Shown here: positions 24,289 to 33,010 of the stretch, in pieces
Position numbering within the stretch: the stretch's first letter is position 1
Layout: every line of letters starts with the position of its first letter
NCBI RefSeq assembly: GCF_003001695.1
Contig: NZ_PVYX01000002.1
Coordinates: 806,001 to 870,000 of the forward strand
Direction: 5' to 3'
Length of the DNA: 64,000 nucleotides
Origin: Flagellimonas meridianipacifica
GTDB taxonomy: Bacteria > Bacteroidota > Bacteroidia > Flavobacteriales > Flavobacteriaceae
Translations under genes and position numbers: made by a program
Notes under the pieces: model-generated
Told to the model about the DNA's origin: nothing
The model's input: the letters and a program-made list of their open reading frames with translations, nothing else
The model's database searches: none

Positions 24289-25467
24289 CTAAAGTTTAAA
24301 AATATCATAGCCCAAACCAATACCAATCCAAGGTCTATTGTCATAGTTCCACGTATTTGAGGTTGAGCCAACACCAAAATCCCATCCATAGAAAAGTCCT
24401 ATTGCCAATTTATTTCGACTATAAACCAAACCCGTGCCCAGGGATGCCACACCAATTGTTAATTCATCACTTCCCATAGGTGCTTCTTCGGTTCCATCAG
24501 TATTTGTTTCTTTTAATGTTTCGGTTCCCGTTCCCAATAGTACACCAAAAGTGACCTTTCTGACAATCTCTCGATTCTTAACTTTTATCCGCCGATTAAA
24601 TTTTGTCGAGCCGAAGGTATAACCACCGAATAAGGAAATGTTGATGCCAGTAGAAAATGTTTCGGGTATTTCCCTTTCTTCTATCATGGGTTCCATACCA
24701 TCTTCACTTTCTTTAAGAACCATTATTGGGTCATCTCTAAATCTGTATTTGATTGGTAATGCTAGTGTTGTTACTGTTATCTCTTGAAAGTTGAGTTTTA
24801 TGGTTTGTCCGTCCTCCAATTTATAGTAGAGTGGTAGTTTGTCATCAGGGTACTTACCGCTTTTGAAATTCCACGGATTAAAATAAAGTTTGTCTTCTTC
24901 GAAAAGTACATTGCCTTTCCATTTTTTTTCCCAGCAACGGCACCATATTCCTTTAATTCCGAAACACCATTCGTCGAAAGGCAATTCGGCTTCGACAGGT
25001 TTCGAAAGTCCGATAAAATCTTCGATATCAGGATTATTTGCTTGTTCCTTATTAATTGTTAGTTTATTTCCATCAACTCCCAAAAGTTCAGTTGATGCGG
25101 TTACATTGTTTTTGACCAAATCAAGTTTTTTTCTGAGGGAAGCTTTGTCCACTGGGTCAAGACTTTCAAATGGGGTAAAGCCATCTTTCATTAAATTTTT
25201 TGTTCCGTTCTCCAAAAACTCTACAGTTTCCTTGTATTCTTTAAACATTTTTAGATAATCCATAGATTGCTCTTCCAGTCCATTTAGCTTTTTTTTCAGT
25301 CCACTTAGCTTTTCCTCTAGCTCTTTCTTCTTGTTCTCTTTTACCTTCTGTTGGTCATTATCAATTAGTTGAATATTTCTTTTCATTCTATACCTATGCT
25401 TGAATCTTTCTTGGGAAAATCCTGAAAAACATAAAAGAGTGATGAGTAAAAAAAGGAGTTTTCTCAT
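24289..25467 (-). CDS. Exported protein with coiled coil and possible outer-membrane barrel end
   Basis: Protein of 392 residues with a signal peptide (KLLFLLITLLCFSGFSQ). A lysine/glutamate-rich coiled coil spans about residues 35-80 (KKELEEKLSGLKKKLNGLEE). The rest is strand-rich, with glycine-aromatic alternation (GINISLFGGYTFGSTKF; IGLFYGWDFGVGSTSNTW) and a terminal IGIGLGYDIFKL. This suggests an outer-membrane beta-barrel with a periplasmic coil. It is the first of three tightly linked genes, and its role is unknown. Confidence 0.7.
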   Translation of the reverse strand: MRKLLFLLITLLCFSGFSQERFKHRYRMKRNIQLIDNDQQKVKENKKKELEEKLSGLKKKLNGLEEQSMDYLKMFKEYKETVEFLENGTKNLMKDGFTPFESLDPVDKASLRKKLDLVKNNVTASTELLGVDGNKLTINKEQANNPDIEDFIGLSKPVEAELPFDEWCFGIKGIWCRCWEKKWKGNVLFEEDKLYFNPWNFKSGKYPDDKLPLYYKLEDGQTIKLNFQEITVTTLALPIKYRFRDDPIMVLKESEDGMEPMIEEREIPETFSTGINISLFGGYTFGSTKFNRRIKVKNREIVRKVTFGVLLGTGTETLKETNTDGTEEAPMGSDELTIGVASLGTGLVYSRNKLAIGLFYGWDFGVGSTSNTWNYDNRPWIGIGLGYDIFKL

Positions 25468-25575
25468 GTGTTAGTTTGGTTTTGGTTTATAATATGTGGT
25501 TGGGGGAGAGGTTAAAAGATATTGCTTCTGGATGAATTCAGACTAAAGAAAAACCTTAAAAATTTTAGGGGTTTT

Positions 25576-25929
25576 CTATACTTGGGAATCGACTAAAATA
25601 ACATGTGTACCTAATTCGTAACTCAATCTTTGGTTGTTGTGAACCGCTCTAATTGTCGAAATCAAATATTGTAGTTGTGAACTATCAATTTGGATAGTAA
25701 CGATGCTTGGTACGGACTCCGTCCTTAAGTTGCTCTCGAGTCTAAAAATATCGTTTCGGAGGGTATAGGACATTACCCAGTTTGGAGTAATACCAACTTT
25801 GTTAGGTTGCTGGACGACTAAATCCTTAGCTCTTATTTTGTATGTTTCATTCATACTTCGATAATGGCTATGCAACAATGTAAGCATTTTCTTTCTAAAA
25901 TTATCAGGACATAGCATCTTACTATGCAA
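25576..25929 (-). CDS. Possible hypothetical protein, 117 residues or shorter
   Basis: No family recognised. Alternative starts lie at 25917 and 25854 (MNETYKIRAKD); the last gives a compact protein of 92 residues containing VGITPNWVMSYTLRNDIF and VTIQIDSSQLQYLISTI. Absence of stops and plausible composition are the only support. It borders the folded non-coding region on the element's minus strand. Confidence 0.4.
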   Translation of the reverse strand: MHSKMLCPDNFRKKMLTLLHSHYRSMNETYKIRAKDLVVQQPNKVGITPNWVMSYTLRNDIFRLESNLRTESVPSIVTIQIDSSQLQYLISTIRAVHNNQRLSYELGTHVILVDSQV

Positions 25930-26116
25930 AGGCCCTTTATTTCGGTTGACAATTGCCTTAAATCTATCACCAACTAAAAAGAGCTATTTTAGTTAAGATT
26001 ACTCTCACTCAATATGTTAAAACAGGATTCGATTGATGGCGCACTCGACATTGATTTCCAAAACATCTTGCCTTTATTGATAAGATATGCGCCACTTGGT
26101 AAATCTGTTGAGAATT

Positions 26117-26376
26117 GGTTAACCTGGATAAGTAAACCTCGCTTGTTTTATCTAGTTGTTCGGTTAGATTCGTTCCGCTACGCTCCACTAACCATAACAA
26201 GGTTTACCCAATACGTACTATTTTGATTGCGGTGAACGTATTAGAAGTGCTATTATTTGGATTGATTAGTCTGGAGCCTTACGGCTAACTTGCAGAAATC
26301 CAAGAGTGTAATCACTTAATCTCGTGCCTGGCGGCACTCGAATGTCTTCACCGCATTTATCAAAGTACAACTTTGC
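26117..26376. ncRNA. Strongly folded non-coding segment (candidate structured RNA or foldback DNA)
   Basis: Within 25.93-26.77 kb, where no gene is convincing, this segment is GC-richer than its surroundings and full of paired arms. They are GTAAACC/GGTTTAC (26132-26138, 26201-26207) enclosing TTGTT/AACAA and GGTTAG/CTAACC; TGCGGTGAA/TTCACCGCA (26228-26236, 26347-26355, 9 bp); inside that, TTGGATT/AATCCAA (26257, 26297), AGCC/GGCT, AGTG/CACT and GTGCC/GGCAC hairpins; then CAAAGT/ACTTTG (26361-26375). The 9-bp stem closes a multi-branched loop. The strand is undecided because pairing is symmetric. A competing minus-strand frame of 62 codons (26266-26454) exists but has no start context. Confidence 0.45.
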
Positions 26377-26770
26377 TCTCCTGACAAGTCCGAGATACAC
26401 GTTAGCCAAAACCTTACGATAATGCTCAGTACAATCTAATGTAAAACACATCATTCAGCTCTTATTATAAATAAATACGTTAAATAATTGAATTACAATG
26501 ATTTAAAAAATCACCCCTTAGTCTAATCCCAATACCCCTAGTTTTAATCTAATTTATGGTTTAACACTTTATTAAGCCCTAAGATGCAATTTTGACATCG
26601 AATTAAGAAAAGTGTAAAACACTCGCACCCCCTATGTTATAAAGTCATCACAAAAAAAATTATTGATTATGTGAAAGGCATTTTAACAACTAAATTTGCG
26701 GTATTATCATCTATAATGTTAAATATCTGAACTATTATCAGTTTTGACATTAATCCCAAATCTTATTAGA

Positions 26771-27520
26771 ATGCCTAAATGGAAGAACATATTTAGTGAT
26801 GTACCTGTATTTGAATCTGATTATGCAGCTTTTGAACAGCAGAACTACCGAAGGGAAAATGGAACGGATAAAGAAGCTAAACAGAACCCAAAGGTTATCA
26901 ATGGCTACCATAATGGATTTGGTTTCTTCGTTAATAACCTACACATCCTACAAAAGAGATATAAGAACGAAATAGGAGATGACGATGCCATTCTAAAAAA
27001 AGTCAAGTACTTTGATATTTCTCCAATCTTGTTTCCAAAAACTAAAGTGAATTACCACTATTGGAAACCTCATTTAGATATGGTGGGACGTGCCATCACC
27101 TATTGTAATCATGATATGACACCATCTGAAATCAAGATGTCGTTACTCAAGGTATTTCAGCACAACATTCTAATACCAAAGCAAATCCAGAAGGATAATA
27201 TTACTTATGCAAATTATGCTAAGTTCTGGCGAACTATAGGAGAAGGGTTGGACGAAATAGTTCAACAAGCCATTCGGTTAAGCCCTAAAAAGGGTTATAG
27301 AAGGGAGAATAAAATACTATTTAATCCTTATCGGAAATTTACCTTAAATCAAAGGATTACAATTACCAATCAACTTACTGGAAAAAAGAGAGGGCAACCA
27401 ACTTTGGACTTATTAAAAAGCATCTATAAAAAGGGTATGACCCAGGTTGAATTGGCGAAAAGGTCAGGTAAGGGAATCTCAACAGTTCAACGGCGGTGGG
27501 CAGATATAAAAGCTGCATGA
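26771..27520 (+). CDS. Hypothetical protein with C-terminal resolvase-like helix-turn-helix
   Basis: Protein of 249 residues from the ATG at 26771; a TTG at 26744 would add nine residues. The N-terminal and middle parts match nothing I know (FESDYAAFEQQNYRRENG; YWKPHLDMVGRAITYC). The last 45 residues form a helix-turn-helix like those ending serine recombinases (LLKSIYKKGMTQVELAKRSG, then ISTVQRRWADIK), so it probably binds DNA. A TAnnTTTG box (TAAATTTG, 26691-26698) lies upstream, though its TTG is 25 bases away, a little far. Its TGA overlaps the next ATG, so it is coupled to the AP2-like gene. Confidence 0.65.
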   Translation: MPKWKNIFSDVPVFESDYAAFEQQNYRRENGTDKEAKQNPKVINGYHNGFGFFVNNLHILQKRYKNEIGDDDAILKKVKYFDISPILFPKTKVNYHYWKPHLDMVGRAITYCNHDMTPSEIKMSLLKVFQHNILIPKQIQKDNITYANYAKFWRTIGEGLDEIVQQAIRLSPKKGYRRENKILFNPYRKFTLNQRITITNQLTGKKRGQPTLDLLKSIYKKGMTQVELAKRSGKGISTVQRRWADIKAA

Positions 27521-27708
27521 GCCATACAAGGGAGTTAAGCAGATACGAAGGAGTGTTCTGGGATGAGCCTAATGGAAAATGGTTAGCAAGATTTGAAGAT
27601 AGATATCTAGGTCTTTTTAATGAAGAAGAGGAAGCTGCAAAGGAATTTGAAGTGTTTCTATCGAAAATGGGAAAATTTGATCAAGAAAGATTCAAAATCA
27701 AAATATAG
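27517..27708 (+). CDS. Mini-protein with AP2-like DNA-binding fold
   Basis: Protein of 63 residues from the ATG at 27517, which forms an ATGA overlap with the preceding stop. The pattern YEGVFWDEPNGKWLARFED, then LGLFNEEEEAAKEFEVFL, follows the AP2 layout (Y-x-G-V-x-W, G-K-W-x-A-x-I, L-G-x-F, then an E/A-rich helix). In bacteria and phages AP2 domains usually sit in HNH homing endonucleases. Here the domain is free-standing, which suggests a small DNA-binding accessory or regulator. Confidence 0.6.
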   Translation: MSHTRELSRYEGVFWDEPNGKWLARFEDRYLGLFNEEEEAAKEFEVFLSKMGKFDQERFKIKI

Positions 27709-27730
27709 TAACTAAACTAAAGTGAGTTAA

Positions 27731-28018
27731 GTGCAAGAGTTGAAACAAAAATATTACAACGCCACTAAAACCTTTCAACAAATTGGAATTAGTGACCAAG
27801 CCTATATTTATGAGGTCACTGACTTGGAAACTGACCATATCTATTATGAGGTTTTTGAAAGAAGATATAACAGACGTTTCGACTGTATTTCTTTTCCCAC
27901 AGACAAAGCGTTTGGAAAATGGGCATGGTGTATTTCAAGAGGAGCAGACCATAAATCCGCCCTTAAAGCTGCCTTACTAAAGTTTGAGCTTCTTAGAGTA
28001 CAAGAGGCAGCGGCATAA
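27731..28018 (+). CDS. Hypothetical protein, 95 residues
   Basis: Starts with GTG at 27731, 22 bp after the AP2-like gene, as the third gene of the operon. No family recognised. It has a strand-rich first half (YIYEVTDLETDHIYYEVFER) and a C-terminal helix (HKSALKAALLKFELLRVQEA). The Y-E-V-F-E-R-R part recalls short proteins encoded beside plasmid and island replication genes, but that is only an impression. Confidence 0.55.
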   Translation: MQELKQKYYNATKTFQQIGISDQAYIYEVTDLETDHIYYEVFERRYNRRFDCISFPTDKAFGKWAWCISRGADHKSALKAALLKFELLRVQEAAA

Positions 28019-28225
28019 TGTCCATTTTGAGGTTCGCAATGAGAGATTTAAGACACTTTTGTCAATTTTAAAGCAAAGACACCAAGCCGTTTCTAAAGTA
28101 GGCTTAAATTTTGGTTCGCATCAAAATTGAATTCTCAAACAACCAAAACCCATTAATCAATCAAAGTTTATTGAAGAGTTATCTATTAATAGTTTTTAAG
28201 CCTTAATGTTAGCTTGAAGAAATTC

Positions 28226-29833
28226 TTATGTCAAGATTAACCCCTTCTCATTCGAGTCAGTTTTGTTAAGTTTTTCCATCAACTTTGAAAGGTGGTTTCT
28301 TCTAATCCGAACATTATTCAAATCTTGTTGGTAAGACTCAAGCTCATTTTCATGCATAATTTTATTTTCTTCCCATTCTTGATTGTAATAATTATTGAAG
28401 AATCCATAAGCAATCACATAAAGAATGAGAAGAATTATTCCAGCTAGAATTATTCGCCAATACCATCTACTATCCAGGACAATCATTAAAACAATAAAAC
28501 CTATAAAAGCCCCGATTTGAGATTTGCTATTGAAAGAATCTACATCGTTTTGTAGAGATTGATGAGCTCTTGATTCGGTAGACCCGTAATTTTCAACCTT
28601 TGATTCGGCAATTTGAAGATTGTAATCTTCAGACTTAATAGCAGCCTCCAAGGCTCTTCTAAGTTCTTTTTTGAAATTGACATACTCGTAATTGAACTTA
28701 TTATAAATGCTTAGTAATCCTAAAAAATCATAGGGTTCTATTTGGCCAACCTCTTTGAACAGGTCGAATAGTTTCCTTGGAATTTGGGTTGTTGTACTTT
28801 CACCATGTGATGAAATTATCGGGTTATATTCAGGAAGATTATTATTAACCCATTTATACTTTACTTCTATTTCACTTTTTAACGAATTGCAAAGCCTCTT
28901 GACTAATGATACCCGATCATTGTGGTTAATTAAAATTCCTTCACTTCCATAGGTATATAGGTCTCTTATTAATTCAGGCCTGTTGTATAAAGCTTTTTGA
29001 ATATTTAGAAAACTGTCTACTGGCAGCCCCATTTTCATTTCAACTAGACCTTTTAACAGAAATATTGAAATATCATGGTCGGTATCTGAATTAACTATTC
29101 TTTGAATATATTCATAAGCATTTTGAAAATTCTCTTCTGATATTTCTATCAATACCAGATTAAACAGGGCTTCGTTGCGTATTTCAAGTATTATTCGATG
29201 CCCTTGATTACTCAATCTATCTGCTTGCAAATAGGCTGTCTTAGCTCTATTAAAGTCTTCCTTATACGCATAAGTATGTCCTAATTCTAACCAACTTAAG
29301 GGATTTGTTTTTCCCACAAAATCGTTTACTGAATTTTCGTAAAATTCAATTGCTTCTTCTAAATCCCGTTGATTTTCTCCATCAGAATTAATGGTGGCCC
29401 CAAAGCGCTGCTTACCCAATCGACGAAGAGCATCTGCATCTGTCATCCTACGATTTTTGAGTAACTCCAAAAGTTCTTGCTGGAACAGTTCTAATTTATC
29501 AACAATACGTTCTGTAGATTTTTGGATTGACTCATTTAAAACATCCAAACCGAGCTTGATATCGCCGAGACCTCGATTTATTTGTTCGAGCTGTTCATAG
29601 CTTTTTAAAGCGTAGGCTGCAAACATGCTCTTAATTTGTCTTAATTCTTCCGTGCTTGCATCAATCTTATCGAGATATCTATTTTCAATAGTTATTTGTT
29701 TCTGCTGTAATCTAATTAGTTCCTTGTTTGTTTTGGCAGTATCCATTTGAGCCAATTCCCGACTCGCTTCCATCGTTTTTGGGAAAAAGTGCTTTTGGAC
29801 TCGATAACCTATAGACCTGGTTAAATAACTCAT
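28226..29833 (-). CDS. Coiled-coil/TPR-like protein with C-terminal membrane helices
   Basis: Protein of 535 residues. Residues about 25-130 are long amphipathic helices (coiled coil; IENRYLDKIDASTEELRQI; GLDVLNESIQKSTERIVDKL). Residues about 155-290 contain TPR-like repeats (EEAIEFYENSVNDFV, LSWLELGHTYAYKEDFNRAK, AYEYIQRIVNSD). Two adjacent hydrophobic helices lie near residues 440-480 (IGAFIGFIVLMIVLD; IILAGIILLILYVIAYGFF), followed by a charged helical tail. It may be a membrane-attached scaffold or sensor. It diverges from the membrane-anchored Nudix-like gene across 326 bp, an arrangement that could be a functional pair. Confidence 0.7.
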   Translation of the reverse strand: MSYLTRSIGYRVQKHFFPKTMEASRELAQMDTAKTNKELIRLQQKQITIENRYLDKIDASTEELRQIKSMFAAYALKSYEQLEQINRGLGDIKLGLDVLNESIQKSTERIVDKLELFQQELLELLKNRRMTDADALRRLGKQRFGATINSDGENQRDLEEAIEFYENSVNDFVGKTNPLSWLELGHTYAYKEDFNRAKTAYLQADRLSNQGHRIILEIRNEALFNLVLIEISEENFQNAYEYIQRIVNSDTDHDISIFLLKGLVEMKMGLPVDSFLNIQKALYNRPELIRDLYTYGSEGILINHNDRVSLVKRLCNSLKSEIEVKYKWVNNNLPEYNPIISSHGESTTTQIPRKLFDLFKEVGQIEPYDFLGLLSIYNKFNYEYVNFKKELRRALEAAIKSEDYNLQIAESKVENYGSTESRAHQSLQNDVDSFNSKSQIGAFIGFIVLMIVLDSRWYWRIILAGIILLILYVIAYGFFNNYYNQEWEENKIMHENELESYQQDLNNVRIRRNHLSKLMEKLNKTDSNEKGLILT

Positions 29834-30159
29834 TTAAAATAAATTGGAAAACAGCTATCATGAATTTACAAATTTTAATGATGAGAAATATGTAACTAAT
29901 AGCAATTTGATTTAATATTAACAATGAGTTCGTTTCGAGAATAGAAATGATTCAAATCAAAAACTAAAATCTCAGTAAGACTAGTACCTATTCTATCTTT
30001 AGCCCTCTTGAATGTTTCGAAATGGAATAGGACAAATCAGTTATAGCATTAAGGGTTCAATTAAATCTTGTAATATTGAAATATGTGGCATCAAGATGAT
30101 TTTGCCCTAAAATAAAGACAAGGAAAGTTAGGTAACAGCAGCATTGCAAATAAATTCAA
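29834..30159. other. Divergent intergenic region without visible features
   Basis: A 326-bp AT-rich gap between two divergent genes. It must hold both promoters, but no exact TTG-N17/23-TAnnTTTG pair, palindrome or repeat stands out. CAAATTTTA just upstream of the minus-strand gene is a near match to the -7 consensus with one extra base. Confidence 0.4.
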
Positions 30160-31344
30160 ATGATAAAAGAATTATCTCGATTAATTAACAATTATCCCAT
30201 TGAATCATCCATAATAATATTTTTTGCGGGTATAATTTCAACATTTCTGCTAGAGAAACTTTTAGAAAAGGTAATTAGCAAGTATAAAACCAATAGGTTA
30301 AAGAAAAAGCTACGCAAGAGTTCATTGAAATCCATGAACAATGGTGATGTTTTTGCTTTGGCACATGGAACTCCCTTTTGGAAAGCAGAGGATGTTGAAG
30401 TCTTGAACTCAAAGAAGAAATTAATTGTGGTCATTCCAGAAAAGTTTAAAGAGAAATTTCTGAGTAACGACTCAAATTTTAAGTTTAGAGACTCTATCTA
30501 TTTCGATAGTGAATACTCTATGGAAGATTCAATAAGTGAAATGGGGATACCAGACCTGAGAGAACGAATTGAAAGGCACTCGAATATTGTGGCGGAAGAG
30601 CTTCTTAAAAAACAAACTGCAGGGAGATTGGTCTTTAATGGAGAAATGTTAGGTGTATTTGACATTAGGCCGATAAACGTCAATCAAGAAGAATATAGAA
30701 AGCTTAAAATAAGGACTTATGAAACAGATTTCTTTACCTATAGAGTTTTTGCCTCTATTTACAGGGAATTGAAAGAACAAGGGCATGCAATATCTCAGGT
30801 AACAAAAAGGGAGCAGATTATTAAATATAAACCATTTTTAAGTTCATTCGGCCTATGTACTTTTGTAATGCTTTACAACCAAACTGAAGTAGTTTTGGCT
30901 AAACGCTCACTTTACACTACACACAGTGAAAATAAGTGGCACTTTTCCATGAACGAGGCATTTTCTCAAACAGATTTTGATTATAATAAGCAGCCTGATT
31001 TGTTTAATTGTCATGTTCGTGGTCTGGAGGAGGAGCTAAACATAAATCCTAAGATTTCTAAAAAGACCATTTATTTTTTCGATGTAATTTTTAGCAGGGA
31101 AAAATTTGAGATGGGAATAACCTCTTTAATCTATTTGCCTGATTTTGCTTTTGAAGATTTAGAATTCTTCTATAGTTGTGCTAAGGATGGTGAAGTTGAA
31201 ACAGATGGTTTGGATATTATTAGGGCTGGGAAAAAGGAGGTTAAACGATTTATGAAGGAAAATGAAATGACCAATGGAGCAAAACTTGCACTTCAATTAT
31301 TGCTAGCAAGAGTACTTAATGATAAAATGCCTCCCTACAACTAA
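30160..31344 (+). CDS. Membrane-anchored Nudix-like protein
   Basis: Protein of 394 residues with one N-terminal membrane helix (about 15-33, ESSIIIFFAGIISTFLLEK). A central region follows that I do not recognise (VFALAHGTPFWKAEDVEVL, IVVIPEKFKEKFL). Residues about 225-390 resemble a Nudix domain: WHFSMNEAF, then VRGLEEELNI at 286-295 (R287, E291, E292), which fits the core RExxEE-x-G-U of the Nudix box, except that the first E is G288 and the glycine is N294. It could hydrolyse or simply bind a nucleotide. Membrane-anchored Nudix proteins are unusual. It converges with the integrase, sharing 4 bp. Confidence 0.65.
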   Translation: MIKELSRLINNYPIESSIIIFFAGIISTFLLEKLLEKVISKYKTNRLKKKLRKSSLKSMNNGDVFALAHGTPFWKAEDVEVLNSKKKLIVVIPEKFKEKFLSNDSNFKFRDSIYFDSEYSMEDSISEMGIPDLRERIERHSNIVAEELLKKQTAGRLVFNGEMLGVFDIRPINVNQEEYRKLKIRTYETDFFTYRVFASIYRELKEQGHAISQVTKREQIIKYKPFLSSFGLCTFVMLYNQTEVVLAKRSLYTTHSENKWHFSMNEAFSQTDFDYNKQPDLFNCHVRGLEEELNINPKISKKTIYFFDVIFSREKFEMGITSLIYLPDFAFEDLEFFYSCAKDGEVETDGLDIIRAGKKEVKRFMKENEMTNGAKLALQLLLARVLNDKMPPYN

Positions 31345-32948
31345 TTCAAAAAACCCTTTGACATGTCTTTTTCCATTTTTTCCTTTTGACTTGGAATACC
31401 TTTTAATCTATCTTGTTCATTTGATTTGATTATTCTTGCCAACGCTCTTTTTTCACGGGCAGGATGCAAGTTTGAACCGACCCATCCAACTAAGTGGTCG
31501 CCTTTCCAAGCCCCAGTGTAATCTTTTTCTATTTTGTAGGTATCTGGTTCTATGGGTAGATTGTAGTCGATGGTAATATGGTAGAAACTGTCTTTGTATT
31601 CCACCGTAACCGATTTTATGAGTTCTTGGAACAAACGGCTTTTTTCGTTCTTGCTAACTACTGTTGGGTCAAACTCCAACGTGGAAAGTGCATTTATGAT
31701 TTTGGATAGTTCTTCCATATCATGGACAATATCCTTTTCAAGCTTGTTGCGCTCTCTATCTATTCGGTTCTTCTCCTCAAACAGTTCGTCATCGGTCAAG
31801 ATTCCTTTTGCGCCCTGTCTCCTAATGTTCTTCCATTCCGTTTCAAGTGATGCTATCTTCTTCTCGGTAATCCTGATATTGTTTTCAAGGTTCTCCCTGT
31901 TACTGTTATCTGCCAGACTTTCTTCGACCCTGCGGCCTAGGTCACCATGCAGTACGACCATGTGCCATACGAAATCTTCGAGGTGGTTCTGCATTATGGC
32001 CTTGTTGCCACATGATTTACCACGGTACTTCATACTGTTGCAACGGTAGTAGACGTATTCTGTCCTATGGGCCTTGTTGCTGTGCTTTCTACCATGAAAG
32101 TTCTCTCCACAAACGCCACACTTTACAAGACCAGATAAAAGATAGTCTCTGTTGGCCCGTCCCTTAATGAACACTCCCTTTTCTTCCAGTATCTTTTGTG
32201 ATTTGTTGAAAACTGATTTGGTAATGATGGGTTCGATAGAGTAGTGGGTGTCCCTGAATTTTCTTTCCCCGATGTAGACACGGTTCTTTAAGATGTACCT
32301 TATTGTGGATGGTGTCCATTTATCGGTGCTTTTGGATTGGGTGGGTACTCCTGTATCATTTAACCAGTCACATATTGTTGTGCTTCCAATCCTTTTGTTG
32401 TAATCTGAGAATATCCTTTTGACAATCTTGGCGGCTTCCTTGTCCACCACCATATATCCCTTTTCATCGGCCTTATAACCGAATGGACAATTCCCAGATG
32501 CTTTACCTTCCCTAAAGTTTTGGGCAACGGCTTTTCTGATTTGTTCGGAAGCGAGACTTGCTTGGTATTTATTGACAAAGCTCATCAGTCCAGAATGGAA
32601 GTATTCACCAGACTGGCTAAAGTCAACTTGCTTACCTGCAAACCAAACTTCGATGTTATGTGATTGTACTAGGTCTGTAAAGTCCAGGAATGTCCTTAGC
32701 GACCTTTCTATACGGTTTTGATGCCTTGCCCAGACCTTGGTTATCTTACCGCTCCTGATGTCCTTAAAAAGCCTTTCCAGTTCAGGTCGGTCCGATATGT
32801 CGGCTTGACCAGAAATGCCCATGCCCTCATTGTAATGTTCGTAGGATAAATCTTGTCTCGATGCAAACTCTTTTCCTTCCCTTAACTGGTTCTCCAAAGA
32901 ATTGCTCTCATCGTCCTCACGAGACAAACGGGTGTATATGGCAAGCAT
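31341..32948 (-). CDS. Large serine integrase of the element
   Basis: Recombinase of 535 residues. The N-terminal catalytic domain has S9 in IYTRLSREDDESNSL and the conserved RHQNRIERSLRTF. The recombinase domain includes YILKNRVYIGERKFRD, and a zinc ribbon is formed by CGVCGENFHGR and a later YYRCNSMKYRGKSCGN. A C-terminal coiled coil follows (RITEKKIASLETEW; RERNKLEKDIVHDMEEL), as expected for large serine integrases. It acts at the CTGATTTCAC-containing sites at both ends of the element and starts 72 bp from the right junction. No recombination directionality factor was identified. Confidence 0.95.
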   Translation of the reverse strand: MLAIYTRLSREDDESNSLENQLREGKEFASRQDLSYEHYNEGMGISGQADISDRPELERLFKDIRSGKITKVWARHQNRIERSLRTFLDFTDLVQSHNIEVWFAGKQVDFSQSGEYFHSGLMSFVNKYQASLASEQIRKAVAQNFREGKASGNCPFGYKADEKGYMVVDKEAAKIVKRIFSDYNKRIGSTTICDWLNDTGVPTQSKSTDKWTPSTIRYILKNRVYIGERKFRDTHYSIEPIITKSVFNKSQKILEEKGVFIKGRANRDYLLSGLVKCGVCGENFHGRKHSNKAHRTEYVYYRCNSMKYRGKSCGNKAIMQNHLEDFVWHMVVLHGDLGRRVEESLADNSNRENLENNIRITEKKIASLETEWKNIRRQGAKGILTDDELFEEKNRIDRERNKLEKDIVHDMEELSKIINALSTLEFDPTVVSKNEKSRLFQELIKSVTVEYKDSFYHITIDYNLPIEPDTYKIEKDYTGAWKGDHLVGWVGSNLHPAREKRALARIIKSNEQDRLKGIPSQKEKMEKDMSKGFLN

Positions 32949-32980
32949 AAGCTATTGTTTAAGATTCTTGCGTATCTCAA

Positions 32981-33010
32981 CAAAATTATTAATTTTACCC
33001 CTTAAAACAA
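32981..33010 (-). promoter_or_regulatory. Promoter of the serine integrase
   Basis: On the minus strand TTG (33010-33008), 19 bases, then TAATTTTG (32988-32981), an exact match to the flavobacterial consensus, 33 bp upstream of the integrase ATG. The -33 element is 6 bp from the right junction repeat. Confidence 0.72.

Noticed and set aside
26033-26115. tRNA-Ser-like arrangement on the minus strand (CCAAGTGGC, TTGGAAA and ATCGAATCC motifs at suitable spacing)
   Set aside because: Only a 5-bp acceptor-like pairing (AACAG/CTGTT) is present. The T-stem and anticodon stem do not pair, so it is at most a decayed remnant.
26266-26454. 62-codon minus-strand frame over the folded segment
   Set aside because: It looks protein-like in places but lacks a promoter or coupled neighbour and coincides with well-nested stems, so I prefer a non-coding reading. 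This choice is uncertain.
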